A DNA stretch of 64,000 nt. Source: Gemmatimonadota bacterium (lineage in GTDB: Bacteria > Gemmatimonadota > Gemmatimonadetes > Gemmatimonadales > Gemmatimonadaceae). Made by a program: the position numbers and the translations under genes. Below are positions 15,941 through 26,492 of this stretch, one piece after another. How positions within the stretch are numbered: position 1 is the first letter of the stretch; the number at the start of each line of letters is the position of its first letter. Below the pieces are notes generated by a model, which ran no database searches, had not been told where the DNA came from, and was given only the letters and a program-made list of their open reading frames with translations. Location: the NCBI GenBank assembly GCA_026387915.1, contig JAPLKS010000017.1, forward strand, positions 434,001 to 498,000, given 5' to 3'.

Positions 15941-18900
15941 TTAGTACCCGAGGTCCACGCTGAAGAAGAACTGCTTCATGGGCGGATACGGTGCCAGGTC
16001 GATAAAGCGGTTGAAGTTCGTGTTGCCGAAGTTGTTGAACTCTGGATCGAAGCTCCAGTACTTCGACGACATCCACAGGTTACGACCGCTGAAGCTCACG
16101 CGCAGATCGCGCGCCTTGAACACTTCGGCGAGCTTGCGCGGGGCTTCGTACGTCACCGTCAACTCGCGCAGCTTGAGGTACGTGCCGTCCTGGACGTACG
16201 GGCGGATGTCGTTCTTGGCGAAGGTGCCATAACGATAGTCGCCCAACAAGACGCCAGCCTGCGGCGACTTGGCGTCGTAGTCGGCCGACTGGCCGCCTTC
16301 GTCGAACAGGTTGTTCGTCATGTCGGCCACATAGCCGCCATTGCGCCAGTCGAGCAGCGCGCTCACCGACCAGTTCTTGTACGTGATCGTGTTCAGGAAC
16401 TGCGTCTGGTGACGCGAGTTCGCATCGGCGACGATCGAGTCACGCGCCGTGGAACCGGCGAGCGTGGTGCCTTCGGCGAGCAGATGGCACGGCTTGCCGT
16501 CGGAACCGGTGGCGCCCGGCGTGATGCAGGAGAAGGGAATGTTGCCCCAGATCTTGGAGCTGATCGTGCCCGCGACGATACGATTGCGGCCGTACGAAGC
16601 GCCGAACGAACCGCCGACGGCGAACGCCGGCACCGGAATGAAGTCGGTGTGCTGCACGTTCGTGTTGTACGTGACGCGGCTCGACCACTCGAAGTTGCGC
16701 GTGCGAATCGGCACAATCGTGAGGCCGGCTTCAAAGCCACGCGTCGAGATCTGGCCGCCGTTGATAATCTGCGACGAAAGGCCGGAGCTGAGCGGCAGCG
16801 GGAAGCTGAGCAGCAGGTCCTTAATCTGGCGGCTATAGCCAGACGCTTCGAACGACACGCGCGAGTTGAAGCCGCTGGCGTCAAAGCCTACTTCGTTTTC
16901 GTGCATGACTTCCGGCTTGATCGCCGGGTTGCCAAGCGCGGTGGCCGCGGCGAGCGACGCAGCGCCGCCGATGATGCCGCCGTTGGCGATGAGCACGTCG
17001 CGGTTGCCGTAGTTCGGACGGTTGCCGGACTGCCCCTGCGCCGCACGGATCTTCAGTTCTTCAATCGCCGAGCCCATGGCGCCCGGGAGGAAGCTGAACG
17101 GCTTGGTCGTGCGATAGCTGGCCGAGTACTTCGGGAACGCATAGAACGCCTTGCGGTCGCCGTTGGCGCTCGAGCGGTCCATACGAACGCCGGCGCTCAC
17201 CGTGAGGTGGTCGTCGAGGCCGATGAACTGTTCGTTCACATAGTACGACTGGTCGCGGAATTCTGTGACGCCGTTACCGATCGCAGCCGGTTCGGCCGAG
17301 GCCGTGACGAGCTGACGCGTCGGCAGCAGGCCGCGGGCGCGAATGTTGTAGCTGACGATCTTCTGGTTCTCATACGTCGTACCGACCGACGACTGCGCCG
17401 AGTTCAGCCACTTGTTCGACTTCGGCGTCCAGGTCCAGACGCCGTTGAGGCTCTGGTTGAACTGGAGACTCGACACGTTGGCAATCTGCGCCGTGCCGAG
17501 GTAACCGTCCGCCGGCTCGTACTGCAGGAAGTTCGGCGAGTAGGTGGTGCCTTCGTCCTGGAAGCGGTCAAGGCCGCCAAGGTACGAAATGGAGATCGTG
17601 TTGTTGGCCGTCGAGAGCAACGAGTAGTTGGCGCGGAGGTTGCCCGTCTGACGCCACACTTCTTCGTTGGCCGTGATGTTGTTCAGCACTTCGAACGGAT
17701 TCGAGTTCACCGATCCGCCGCCGTTGAACGGCACGGTCACGTAGTGGCCGTTCGAGGTCTTCTGCAACAGATCCATAATGGCCGGCGAGTAGCCGAAGTT
17801 ATAGATCGGGCTGACGCCGGCGTTGTCGTTGTTGCCGAGACCGTTCTGCGTCAGGTTGTGCGTGACGTCAACGCCAGCGCTCACCGTGAGCTTGTCGCCA
17901 ATCGTCTGGTCAAGATTCAGGCGGCCCGACGTGCGGCGCGCGCCCGTGTTGATCTGGATGCCCTTGTTGAGGCGATCGTTGACCGAGGCATAGTAGCGCG
18001 TGTTGCCCACGCCACCGCGCGTCGAGAGGATCGTTTCATACGACGGATCCGTCTGGCTATAGAGCTGTCCCTGCCAATCGTAGTACGGGCAAACCGTGAC
18101 GCAGTTGGCCTTGGCCACCGAATCAGCCTGTGCCGCAGGGCCGAGGTACGGCTTGACCGCGGCGTACGAGGCAAAGTGACGCGAGCCGAGGAGCTTCGAC
18201 GGCTGCTGCGTGCCCATGCGCTGCGTGATGTTCCAGCGCGACTGGCCGGAGGTGCCCTTCTTGGTGGTAATCACGACCACGCCGTTCGTTGCGCGCGAGC
18301 CGTAAATGGCGCTCGCCGCCGCCGACTTGAGCACTTCGATGCTCTCAATGTCGTTCGGGTTGATATCGGCAAGGCGGTTCACCATCTGGTCCTGCGACGA
18401 CGTCGTCGAACCAGACGAACGCGTGATCGCCGCGAGGCCCGCACCGACGGAGGCGTTCGAGACGATGACGCCGTCCACGACGTAGAGCGGATCGCCCTGC
18501 GCCAGCACCGACGTGGCGCCGCGGATCTGCACCTGCATACCGCCGCCCGGGGTGCCGCTGTTTTCGGAGATCTTGGCGCCGATGATCTTGCCAGACAGGT
18601 TGGCTTCGATCGACTTGCCGGGGGTCTTGTTCAGCTCTTCCGACGAAACCGTCGCGATCGCCGTGGAGGCGTTGCGGCGGTCAACCGTCGTGGCCTGACC
18701 CGTCACGACCACGCCTTCGAGCTGCAGGACGTCCTTCTCAAGCGAGAAGTCTGCCGTGCCAGTCGAGCTCGTGATCTTGATCGACATGCGCTTGTAACCG
18801 ATGGAACGGGCAAGCAACGTCGCGTCGCCGGCCGGGACCTTGAGGCGGTATTCGCCCTTTTCGTTGGTCCGAGCACCGAGGCTCTGACCGAGGATGGTCA

Positions 18901-19033
18901 CCGTCGCGTCAACGAGGGGCTGCCCCGTTCCGGCTTCAATGACCTTACCGGTCACCTCGCGCCCTTGCGCGAAAGCCAGATTGGGTGCCACCGCGACCAG
19001 CATTGCGGCGGCGAAGAGTACGATCCTGCGCAC
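15941..19033 (-). CDS. SusC/RagA-like TonB-dependent receptor (locus 1)
   Basis: This is the outer-membrane active transporter of a SusC/D pair. The GTG at 19033 is the likely start: GGAGG precedes it and it opens a signal peptide (VRRIVLFAAAMLVAVAPNLA, cut at FAQG). About 1030 residues follow in order: a carboxypeptidase-regulatory-like domain (VTGKVIEAGTGQPLVDATVT), a TonB-dependent plug (QVQIRGATSVLAQGDPLYVV, DIESIEVLKSAAASAIYGSR, GVVVITTKKG) and a large beta-barrel ending in FFFSVDLGY with terminal aromatic residue. No STN signalling domain is present, so it is not a transducer for an anti-sigma factor. The plus-strand open frame covering this gene is an antisense shadow. Confidence 0.93.
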   Translation of the reverse strand: MRRIVLFAAAMLVAVAPNLAFAQGREVTGKVIEAGTGQPLVDATVTILGQSLGARTNEKGEYRLKVPAGDATLLARSIGYKRMSIKITSSTGTADFSLEKDVLQLEGVVVTGQATTVDRRNASTAIATVSSEELNKTPGKSIEANLSGKIIGAKISENSGTPGGGMQVQIRGATSVLAQGDPLYVVDGVIVSNASVGAGLAAITRSSGSTTSSQDQMVNRLADINPNDIESIEVLKSAAASAIYGSRATNGVVVITTKKGTSGQSRWNITQRMGTQQPSKLLGSRHFASYAAVKPYLGPAAQADSVAKANCVTVCPYYDWQGQLYSQTDPSYETILSTRGGVGNTRYYASVNDRLNKGIQINTGARRTSGRLNLDQTIGDKLTVSAGVDVTHNLTQNGLGNNDNAGVSPIYNFGYSPAIMDLLQKTSNGHYVTVPFNGGGSVNSNPFEVLNNITANEEVWRQTGNLRANYSLLSTANNTISISYLGGLDRFQDEGTTYSPNFLQYEPADGYLGTAQIANVSSLQFNQSLNGVWTWTPKSNKWLNSAQSSVGTTYENQKIVSYNIRARGLLPTRQLVTASAEPAAIGNGVTEFRDQSYYVNEQFIGLDDHLTVSAGVRMDRSSANGDRKAFYAFPKYSASYRTTKPFSFLPGAMGSAIEELKIRAAQGQSGNRPNYGNRDVLIANGGIIGGAASLAAATALGNPAIKPEVMHENEVGFDASGFNSRVSFEASGYSRQIKDLLLSFPLPLSSGLSSQIINGGQISTRGFEAGLTIVPIRTRNFEWSSRVTYNTNVQHTDFIPVPAFAVGGSFGASYGRNRIVAGTISSKIWGNIPFSCITPGATGSDGKPCHLLAEGTTLAGSTARDSIVADANSRHQTQFLNTITYKNWSVSALLDWRNGGYVADMTNNLFDEGGQSADYDAKSPQAGVLLGDYRYGTFAKNDIRPYVQDGTYLKLRELTVTYEAPRKLAEVFKARDLRVSFSGRNLWMSSKYWSFDPEFNNFGNTNFNRFIDLAPYPPMKQFFFSVDLGY

Positions 19034-19115
19034 GTAAGCCTCCAGAGACTTGGTGGGTGGAGTGCCATCCACGGCCCAGAGTGGGGGGGCGGAGACGCTC
19101 CTCTAGAGTCCGACA

Positions 19116-19144
19116 ATCTTCCGACCAAGTACCCACCCAGTCAA
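19116..19144 (-). promoter_or_regulatory. Candidate promoter of SusC/D locus 1
   Basis: On the minus strand, TTGACT (19144-19139) and GAAGAT (19121-19116) are separated by 17 bp, about 85 bp upstream of the GTG start. The -35 is strong and the -10 weak, so this may need an activator. Confidence 0.35.
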
Positions 19145-19215
19145 GGTTCTGTCACATCACGGGTTATCCCCTGTCCTCGTGCAGGCCGCTGGCAGTGCAT
19201 ATCTTGAACGGTATC

Positions 19216-19968
19216 ATGATTGTCTTAGACAACATCCATAAGGCATTTGGCCCCAAGCAGGTCCTCAGCGGCTTCTCCCTCGAAGTCCGCGAGGGGGAGA
19301 CGATGGTCATCATCGGCTACTCGGGGACCGGCAAGAGCGTGGCCATCAAGCACATTGTGGGGCTCCTCGAGCCCGACCAGGGGCGGGTCTTTGTGGACGG
19401 CCAAGAGGTCTCCACTCTCTCCCGCCGAGAGCTGTACGCCCTCCGGGCCAAAATAGGCTACGTCTTTCAGTTTTCGGCGTTGTTCGACTCGCTCACGGTG
19501 GCCGAAAACGTGGCGATGGGGCTCAAAAAGATGGGGACCCTGACCCCCGGCGAAATCGACATCCGGGTGCAGGAGGCCCTCGAGTTGGTAGACCTCCCCG
19601 ACTCCGGCCACGTGCTCCCCATCGAGCTCTCGGGCGGGATGCGCAAACGTGTCGGCATCGCGCGGGCTATTGCGTTGCATCCCAAGTACCTCCTGTACGA
19701 TGAGCCGACCACCGGGCTCGACCCCGTGACGGCCGCCGTCATCGACGAAATGATGATCCGCATGCGCGACAAACTGGGGGTGACGGGGATCGTCATTACC
19801 CACGACATGCGGAGCGCCTTCTCCGTTGGCACCCGCATTGCCATGCTCTACGAGGGGCAGGTGCGCTGGGTGGGGACGGTCGACGAAATCCACGCCACCG
19901 ACGATCCCGTTGTGCGCCAGTTCATTGAAGGGCGCGCCTCGCCCATTGTCGCCGGGCCGTTGGCGTGA
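19216..19968 (+). CDS. MlaF-like ABC transporter ATP-binding protein
   Basis: A 250-residue ATPase of the MlaF/Ttg2A family, which powers phospholipid or lipophile movement between the membranes. Walker A is GYSGTGKS (34-41), the signature is LSGGMRKRVGIARA, Walker B is YLLYDEPTTGLDP, and the H-loop lies in VITHDM. The conserved QFSALFDSLTVAENV Q-loop is typical of MlaF. I chose the ATG at 19216; the frame is open upstream but lacks protein-like sequence. No MlaE permease or MlaD substrate-binding gene is adjacent. Instead the stop overlaps a NUDIX hydrolase (GTGA), so the permease must be elsewhere or different. Confidence 0.85.
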   Translation: MIVLDNIHKAFGPKQVLSGFSLEVREGETMVIIGYSGTGKSVAIKHIVGLLEPDQGRVFVDGQEVSTLSRRELYALRAKIGYVFQFSALFDSLTVAENVAMGLKKMGTLTPGEIDIRVQEALELVDLPDSGHVLPIELSGGMRKRVGIARAIALHPKYLLYDEPTTGLDPVTAAVIDEMMIRMRDKLGVTGIVITHDMRSAFSVGTRIAMLYEGQVRWVGTVDEIHATDDPVVRQFIEGRASPIVAGPLA

Positions 19969-20462
19969 CCCAGAAGCCGCGCCGCCGCAAACCGCGGGAA
20001 GAGACGTCGGCGGGGGGCGTGGTGTATCGTCACGGCCGTGAGGGCGTGGTCTTTCTTCTCATTCGCGATAGCTACCACAACTGGGGCTTTCCCAAGGGCC
20101 ATCTCGAGGCGGGGGAAGAACCGGAACGCGCGGCGCTCCGCGAGGTTTCTGAGGAAACCGGACTCGGTGCCCTCGTGATGCGGGCCGCCATTGAGGTGAT
20201 CGAGTGGCAGTTTCGGTTCCGAGGCCGCCAGATTCACAAGGTGTGCCACTTCTATTTGATGGAAACGCGGCAACGCCGCACAAAACCGCAGCTTGAAGAA
20301 GGGATCACCGCCTGTCGCTGGGTGACCTTTGAGCAGGCCACGCAGATGCTCGCGTACGACAACGCCAAGTCTGTGTTGCAGCGGGCGCACGCCATCCTCG
20401 CCTCCACGCACGACGCGACGCACGACGCGACGCACGACGCCGCGCCGTCGGACGCCGCGTAA
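19965..20462 (+). CDS. NUDIX hydrolase (Ap4A-hydrolase-like)
   Basis: A 165-residue NUDIX pyrophosphohydrolase. The Nudix box is complete: GHLEAGEEPERAALRE continuing with EVSEETGLG, preceded by WGFPKG. The N-terminal ETSAGGVVYR and WGFPKGHLE resemble bis(5'-nucleosyl)-tetraphosphatases and RppH relatives, which degrade Ap4A-type alarmones or 5'-triphosphate ends; the exact substrate is uncertain. The last residues are a short tandem repeat (THDATHDATHDA) encoded by a 12-bp direct repeat at 20407-20440, probably a disordered tail prone to length change. The GTG start overlaps the ABC gene by 4 bp, and the stop overlaps the next start (TAATG). Confidence 0.88.
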   Translation: MTQKPRRRKPREETSAGGVVYRHGREGVVFLLIRDSYHNWGFPKGHLEAGEEPERAALREVSEETGLGALVMRAAIEVIEWQFRFRGRQIHKVCHFYLMETRQRRTKPQLEEGITACRWVTFEQATQMLAYDNAKSVLQRAHAILASTHDATHDATHDAAPSDAA

Positions 20463-21307
20463 TGGCTCGCGCAGCTGCTAAAACCGCCAGCGCCGCCGTG
20501 CCAGCGCCACCGCCGGCGTCGCTGCCCGTTCTGCTGGCCTACACCGGCCGGCCGCGCGCGCGCGACATGCTCAAACGGATTTTCCCCAAGCGTCGCCACC
20601 ACCTGATCTTCGTTCGGACCCCCGACGAGTTGGAGGCGGGCCTCCGCAGTTCGCTGGTGGATGCGGTGATCGTGGATATTGCGCAGCCGAGTGAGGAGAC
20701 CTGGAAAGCCGTGGCGCTCGCGCCGGACTTTCCGAGCATTCCGTTCTTTGGCCTCGGGCCGTCGCGCGTCGCCGATGGCGGGGCGCTGGCCCGTTGCGCA
20801 GCGGCGGAGTTTGCCGATCTCATCGCCGAGGGAGTGGATGAGGGGGTTTTGCGCGACCTCGTGATGCCAGCGAGCTTCACCTGCCGGTTTGCCGCCGCCC
20901 TGCACGACGCCCCAACCGCACTCGGATTGGAAGCACCGATGCAGCAGAAGGCGTGGCGCGCCATCATCGCGCACGGCGGCCGCACCGTGCGCACAGAAAT
21001 GATTGCCGAACAACTCGGCGTTACCCGCGAGCATTTAAGCCGTAGTTTTTCGGCGAGTGGCTCACCCAACCTCAAACGCATCATTGACTTGGTGCGTCTG
21101 ATAGCCGCGGCGGAACTGTCGAAGAACCCAGGGTACGACGTGAGCGACGTGGCGCAGGTGCTGGAGTTTGCGTCGGCGTCGCACTTGGGGAGCACCGCGC
21201 TGCGGATTGTGGGTGCGCGTTCGGCCTCGCTGGCTCGTCTGCGGGCGACCGATCTAATGGAAAGATTCCGCCAAGGACGCGGGCGCTCACGCCGGCGCGC
21301 GGGGTAG
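20462..21307 (+). CDS. AraC-type regulator with degenerate receiver-like N-terminus
   Basis: A 281-residue putative regulator with the same architecture as the protein at 2825. After an Ala/Pro-rich lead (1-22), residues about 23-140 form a receiver-like beta/alpha region (LPVLLAYTGRPRARDMLKRI, DAVIVDIAQP, IPFFGLGP). A phospho-acceptor-like Asp is present in VDIAQP but the first-strand acidic pair is not. Residues about 165-260 hold an AraC HTH pair (MIAEQLGVTREHLSRSFSAS, DVSDVAQVLEFASASHLGST). The start codon overlaps the NUDIX stop, so it is the third gene of the mlaF-NUDIX operon and a candidate regulator of it. Its target is unknown. Confidence 0.72.
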   Translation: MARAAAKTASAAVPAPPPASLPVLLAYTGRPRARDMLKRIFPKRRHHLIFVRTPDELEAGLRSSLVDAVIVDIAQPSEETWKAVALAPDFPSIPFFGLGPSRVADGGALARCAAAEFADLIAEGVDEGVLRDLVMPASFTCRFAAALHDAPTALGLEAPMQQKAWRAIIAHGGRTVRTEMIAEQLGVTREHLSRSFSASGSPNLKRIIDLVRLIAAAELSKNPGYDVSDVAQVLEFASASHLGSTALRIVGARSASLARLRATDLMERFRQGRGRSRRRAG

Positions 21308-21326
21308 CCGCCACCCCCGGTAGCGG

Positions 21327-21355
21327 TTGCAAGAATGTCAGTCTTGTGATATTTT
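21327..21355 (+). promoter_or_regulatory. Candidate sigma-70 promoter of the atp operon
   Basis: TTGCAA (21327-21332) and TATTTT (21350-21355) have a 17-bp spacer, about 100 bp upstream of the atpA ATG. It matches the spacing and -10 of the promoter proposed upstream of the primary-type sigma gene. Confidence 0.55.
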
Positions 21356-21362
21356 TCACAAG
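21343..21362. promoter_or_regulatory. CRP/FNR-like palindrome over the atpA -10
   Basis: CTTGTGA, six bases, then TCACAAG form a perfect 7-bp inverted repeat with the CRP-type TGTGA-N6-TCACA core. It covers the -10 hexamer, a position expected for repression. Confidence 0.5.
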
Positions 21363-21452
21363 CTGTGCCGGATTCGGTGCGGCTCGGCGCCGTTCGCTGC
21401 ATTTGCCTGAGTCGCGCGCCACGTCATTTCACGCTTCCAACGCCTTCTTCCC

Positions 21453-23021
21453 ATGGCATCCTCGACCTCGCTCCGCCCCGGTGAAATCAAGGACATTCTG
21501 CTTCGTGAAATCGAAGCGGCCGACCTGAACGCCCTCGATGTCGAGGAAGTCGGTACGGTGCTTGAGGTGAAGGACGGCATCGCGCGCATTTATGGCTTGC
21601 AGAAAGCCATGGCTGGCGAGATGCTCGAAATCACCGCGACGGAAACCGGTGAGAAAATCACCGCCCTCGCGCTGAACCTCGAAGAAGACAACATCGGCGC
21701 CGTCATCTTGGGCGACTATCTCGTCCTCAAAGAAGGCGATGAAGTGCGCCGCACGGCTCGTGTGCTCGAAGTGCCGGTGGGCCCGGAACTCATCGGCCGC
21801 GTCGTCGATCCGCTCGGCCGTCCGATTGACGGCCTCGGCCCGATCAACGCCAAGCACAAGCGCAAAGTGGAGAGCGAGGCCCCGGGCATCATTGTCCGCG
21901 AGCCCGTCAAGGAACCGCTGCAGACCGGCATCAAGGCTATCGACTCGATGATTCCGATTGGCCGTGGTCAGCGCGAACTGATCATCGGCGATCGCGGCAC
22001 CGGCAAGACGGCGATCGCGGTAGACACGATCATCAACCAGAAGGGCACCGGCGTCATCTGCGTGTACGTCGCGATCGGTCAAAAGGCGTCGACTGTGGCG
22101 AGCGTTGTGGCACGCCTCAAAGCGACCGGCGCGATGGAGTTCACGATTGTGGTGGCTGCCACCGCGTCCGACCCGGCTCCGATGCAGTACATCGCCCCCT
22201 ACTCGGGCGCGGCGATGGCCGAATACTTTATGTACAACGAAGGGCAGGCGACGCTCGCGGTGTACGACGACCTCTCCAAGCAGGCCGCCGCGTACCGCCA
22301 GCTCTCGCTCGTGCTCCGTCGTCCGCCCGGCCGCGAAGCGTTCCCGGGTGACGTGTTCTATCTCCACTCGCGTCTCCTCGAGCGCGCCGCCAAGCTCTCC
22401 ACCGATCCGTCGGTGGTGGACGGCGTGAACATTCTCAAGCCGGGTGGTTCGCTCACCGCGCTTCCGATCATTGAGACGCAGGCCGGCGACGTGTCGGCGT
22501 ACATCCCGACCAACGTGATTTCGATCACCGACGGACAGATCTTCCTGCAGTCCGACTTTTTCTACGCGGGCGTTCGCCCAGCGGTGAACGTCGGTATTTC
22601 GGTGAGTCGCGTCGGTGGCGCAGCGCAGATCAAGGCAATGAAGGGCGTCGCGGGCCGTCTGCGTCTCGACCTTGCACAGTTCCGCGAACTCGAAGCCTTT
22701 GCCGCCTTCGCGTCGGATCTCGACGCAGCGACCAAGAAGCAGCTCGATCGCGGCGCGCGCACGGTTGAAGTGCTCAAGCAGGGGCAGTACGAGCCGATGG
22801 CCGTCGAGAATCAGGTCATGATCATTTACGCCGTGAGCAACGGCTATCTCGACGAAATCGCCGTGGCCAAGGTTCGCGCGTGGGAGACTGGATTCCACGC
22901 GTTTGTGAAGAGCCAGTTCCCGCAGATCGGCGACAAGATCCGCACGGAAAAGGCGCTGTCGAAGGACACCGAAGCCGAACTCAAGCGCGCGATTGAAGCG
23001 TTCAAGAAGTCGGTGGCGTAG
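21453..23021 (+). CDS. atpA: F1Fo ATP synthase subunit alpha
   Basis: The 522-residue alpha subunit of the F1 head, the non-catalytic nucleotide-binding partner of beta. The order is typical: N-terminal beta-barrel ([20 protein letters not shown]), Walker A GDRGTGKT with [19 protein letters not shown], the arginine-finger region in [39 protein letters not shown]-type DELSEED-equivalent segment, and a helical C-terminal domain. It is full length. No Shine-Dalgarno sequence is visible (upstream is pyrimidine-rich CGCCTTCTTCCC). It is the first gene of the operon: atpB, E, F and H, normally upstream, are absent here and must lie elsewhere. Confidence 0.98.
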   Translation: MASSTSLRPGEIKDILLREIEAADLNALDVEEVGTVLEVKDGIARIYGLQKAMAGEMLEITATETGEKITALALNLEEDNIGAVILGDYLVLKEGDEVRRTARVLEVPVGPELIGRVVDPLGRPIDGLGPINAKHKRKVESEAPGIIVREPVKEPLQTGIKAIDSMIPIGRGQRELIIGDRGTGKTAIAVDTIINQKGTGVICVYVAIGQKASTVASVVARLKATGAMEFTIVVAATASDPAPMQYIAPYSGAAMAEYFMYNEGQATLAVYDDLSKQAAAYRQLSLVLRRPPGREAFPGDVFYLHSRLLERAAKLSTDPSVVDGVNILKPGGSLTALPIIETQAGDVSAYIPTNVISITDGQIFLQSDFFYAGVRPAVNVGISVSRVGGAAQIKAMKGVAGRLRLDLAQFRELEAFAAFASDLDAATKKQLDRGARTVEVLKQGQYEPMAVENQVMIIYAVSNGYLDEIAVAKVRAWETGFHAFVKSQFPQIGDKIRTEKALSKDTEAELKRAIEAFKKSVA

Positions 23022-23040
23022 GGGCTGTTTTCAGTCGTGT

Positions 23041-23082
23041 ACGGTTAACCGTTCACTGTTTACCGTCTACCGTCTACTGCTG
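23041..23082. repeat. Degenerate 7-bp repeats between atpA and atpG
   Basis: Six units stand in perfect 7-bp phase (ACGGTTA, ACCGTTC, ACTGTTT, ACCGTCT, ACCGTCT, ACTGCTG). The tract runs to within 12 bp of the atpG TTG start. Confidence 0.75.
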
Positions 23083-23093
23083 TAGGGGTTGCT

Positions 23094-25488
<2,395 letters not shown>

Positions 25489-25514
25489 TTTCCTTTCATT
25501 CGACCGAGACTCCC

Positions 25515-25757
25515 GTGCTCCACGTCAGCGTCATTTCGCCAGAAGCCACCCTCTTTGAGGGTGAGGCGCCGTCAGTAACGGCGCCTGCTTTTGACGGCGA
25601 GGTCGGCATTCTCACGGACCACGCCCCGATGGTCACCGTGCTCGGCAAGGGCACGTTGCGCGTGGGTGGTGGTCCGTCGTTCACCGTGGAAGGCGGATTT
25701 CTGCAGGTCGTCGATAATCAGGTGCGTGTCGTAACGGAGAAAGCCGCCAAGGCTTGA
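25515..25757 (+). CDS. atpC: F1Fo ATP synthase subunit epsilon, short form
   Basis: An 80-residue epsilon subunit, against roughly 130-140 in most bacteria. It contains only the N-terminal beta-sandwich (VSVISPEATLFEGEAPSV, GEVGILTDHAPMVTVLGKG, EGGFLQVVDNQVRVVTE) that ties gamma to the c-ring. The C-terminal two-helix hairpin, which inhibits ATP hydrolysis in many species, is missing. The frame ends with a normal stop and no downstream frame continues it, so this is a genuine short form as known in Bacteroidota and Chlorobi rather than a frameshift. The GTG start lies 26 bp after atpD. Confidence 0.93.
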   Translation: MLHVSVISPEATLFEGEAPSVTAPAFDGEVGILTDHAPMVTVLGKGTLRVGGGPSFTVEGGFLQVVDNQVRVVTEKAAKA

Positions 25758-25799
25758 CCAAAGGCGTTCGCGGGTCGTCTACCAGATGTCTCCGACTCT

Positions 25800-26492
25800 G
25801 TGACTCCTATGCGACGCCTTCTCCCGCTCCTGCTGCTCTCCGTGCTGGTCTCCAGCGCCGCGCGCGCGCAGTTCTATAACGCGCCCTCGCTCCAGCCGTC
25901 CATAATTTCCGAGCGCGAATACAACTTCGTGGCCGCGAGCGGCAATGGCGCGGGAACGTCGCTCATTTTCCAATGGCGCGAAGCGCTGGTGCCGGGTTGG
26001 CAGCTCACCGCCGAGGGCGGGCTCGCGGCTCCGGCGGGTGCCAATGTGAATGCGCGCGTGATCCTCGGCGTGGGCGCCGCGTATCAGCTGACGCGCAACA
26101 AAGAAGACTTTCCTTTTGACATTGCCGCCACCGCCGGCGCGGGCTTGTCCGCGGGTAGTGCGGATCAGGGCGGCTCAGGTGCGCATGTGGCCAACGGCAC
26201 GGTGTTCCGTCTGCCGGTGGGAGCGGTGGTGGGTCATACGTTTGACCTTGATCGAGGCTATCGCCTGACGGCGTTCGTGCACCCGCGGCTGTCGTTCGAT
26301 CGCTGCGGCGACTGTGTGGCAGGGCACTCCGACACCAAGATGAACGTGGATGTCGATATCGGCGCCAACCTGCAACTCACCCCGCAGGTGTCGGTGCGCG
26401 TCGCGGCGTTACTTGGCGGTACAGATTATCTCGCTTCCACCGACGCCGTTGGTTTTTCGGTGGCGTGGACGCCGAAGGGGCTCAAGAAGTAG
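25800..26492 (+). CDS. Outer-membrane beta-barrel-like protein
   Basis: A 230-residue exported protein. The signal peptide (MRRLLPLLLLSVLVSSAARA, from the ATG at 25809; a GTG at 25800 would add three residues) is cut before QFYNAPS. The mature region consists of short amphipathic beta strands (GTSLIFQWREALVPGWQLTA, YRLTAFVHPRLSFDRC, SVRVAALLGG) and ends in VAWTPKGLKK. One cysteine pair (RCGDC) could form a loop disulfide. I recognise no named family. The stop overlaps the end of convergent waaA by 11 bp. Confidence 0.65.
   Translation: MTPMRRLLPLLLLSVLVSSAARAQFYNAPSLQPSIISEREYNFVAASGNGAGTSLIFQWREALVPGWQLTAEGGLAAPAGANVNARVILGVGAAYQLTRNKEDFPFDIAATAGAGLSAGSADQGGSGAHVANGTVFRLPVGAVVGHTFDLDRGYRLTAFVHPRLSFDRCGDCVAGHSDTKMNVDVDIGANLQLTPQVSVRVAALLGGTDYLASTDAVGFSVAWTPKGLKK

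Noticed and set aside
14561-19207. A 1548-codon open frame on the plus strand.
   Set aside because: It lies antisense to SusD and SusC of locus 1. Its product is Arg/Val/Ala-rich without any fold or motif, as expected for a GC-rich antisense frame. The minus-strand genes are unmistakable.
20407-20440. 12-bp tandem repeat in the NUDIX 3' end as a mobile or regulatory element.
   Set aside because: It is in frame, encodes THDA units at the protein C-terminus and has only about three copies; it reads as a simple expansion in a disordered tail.
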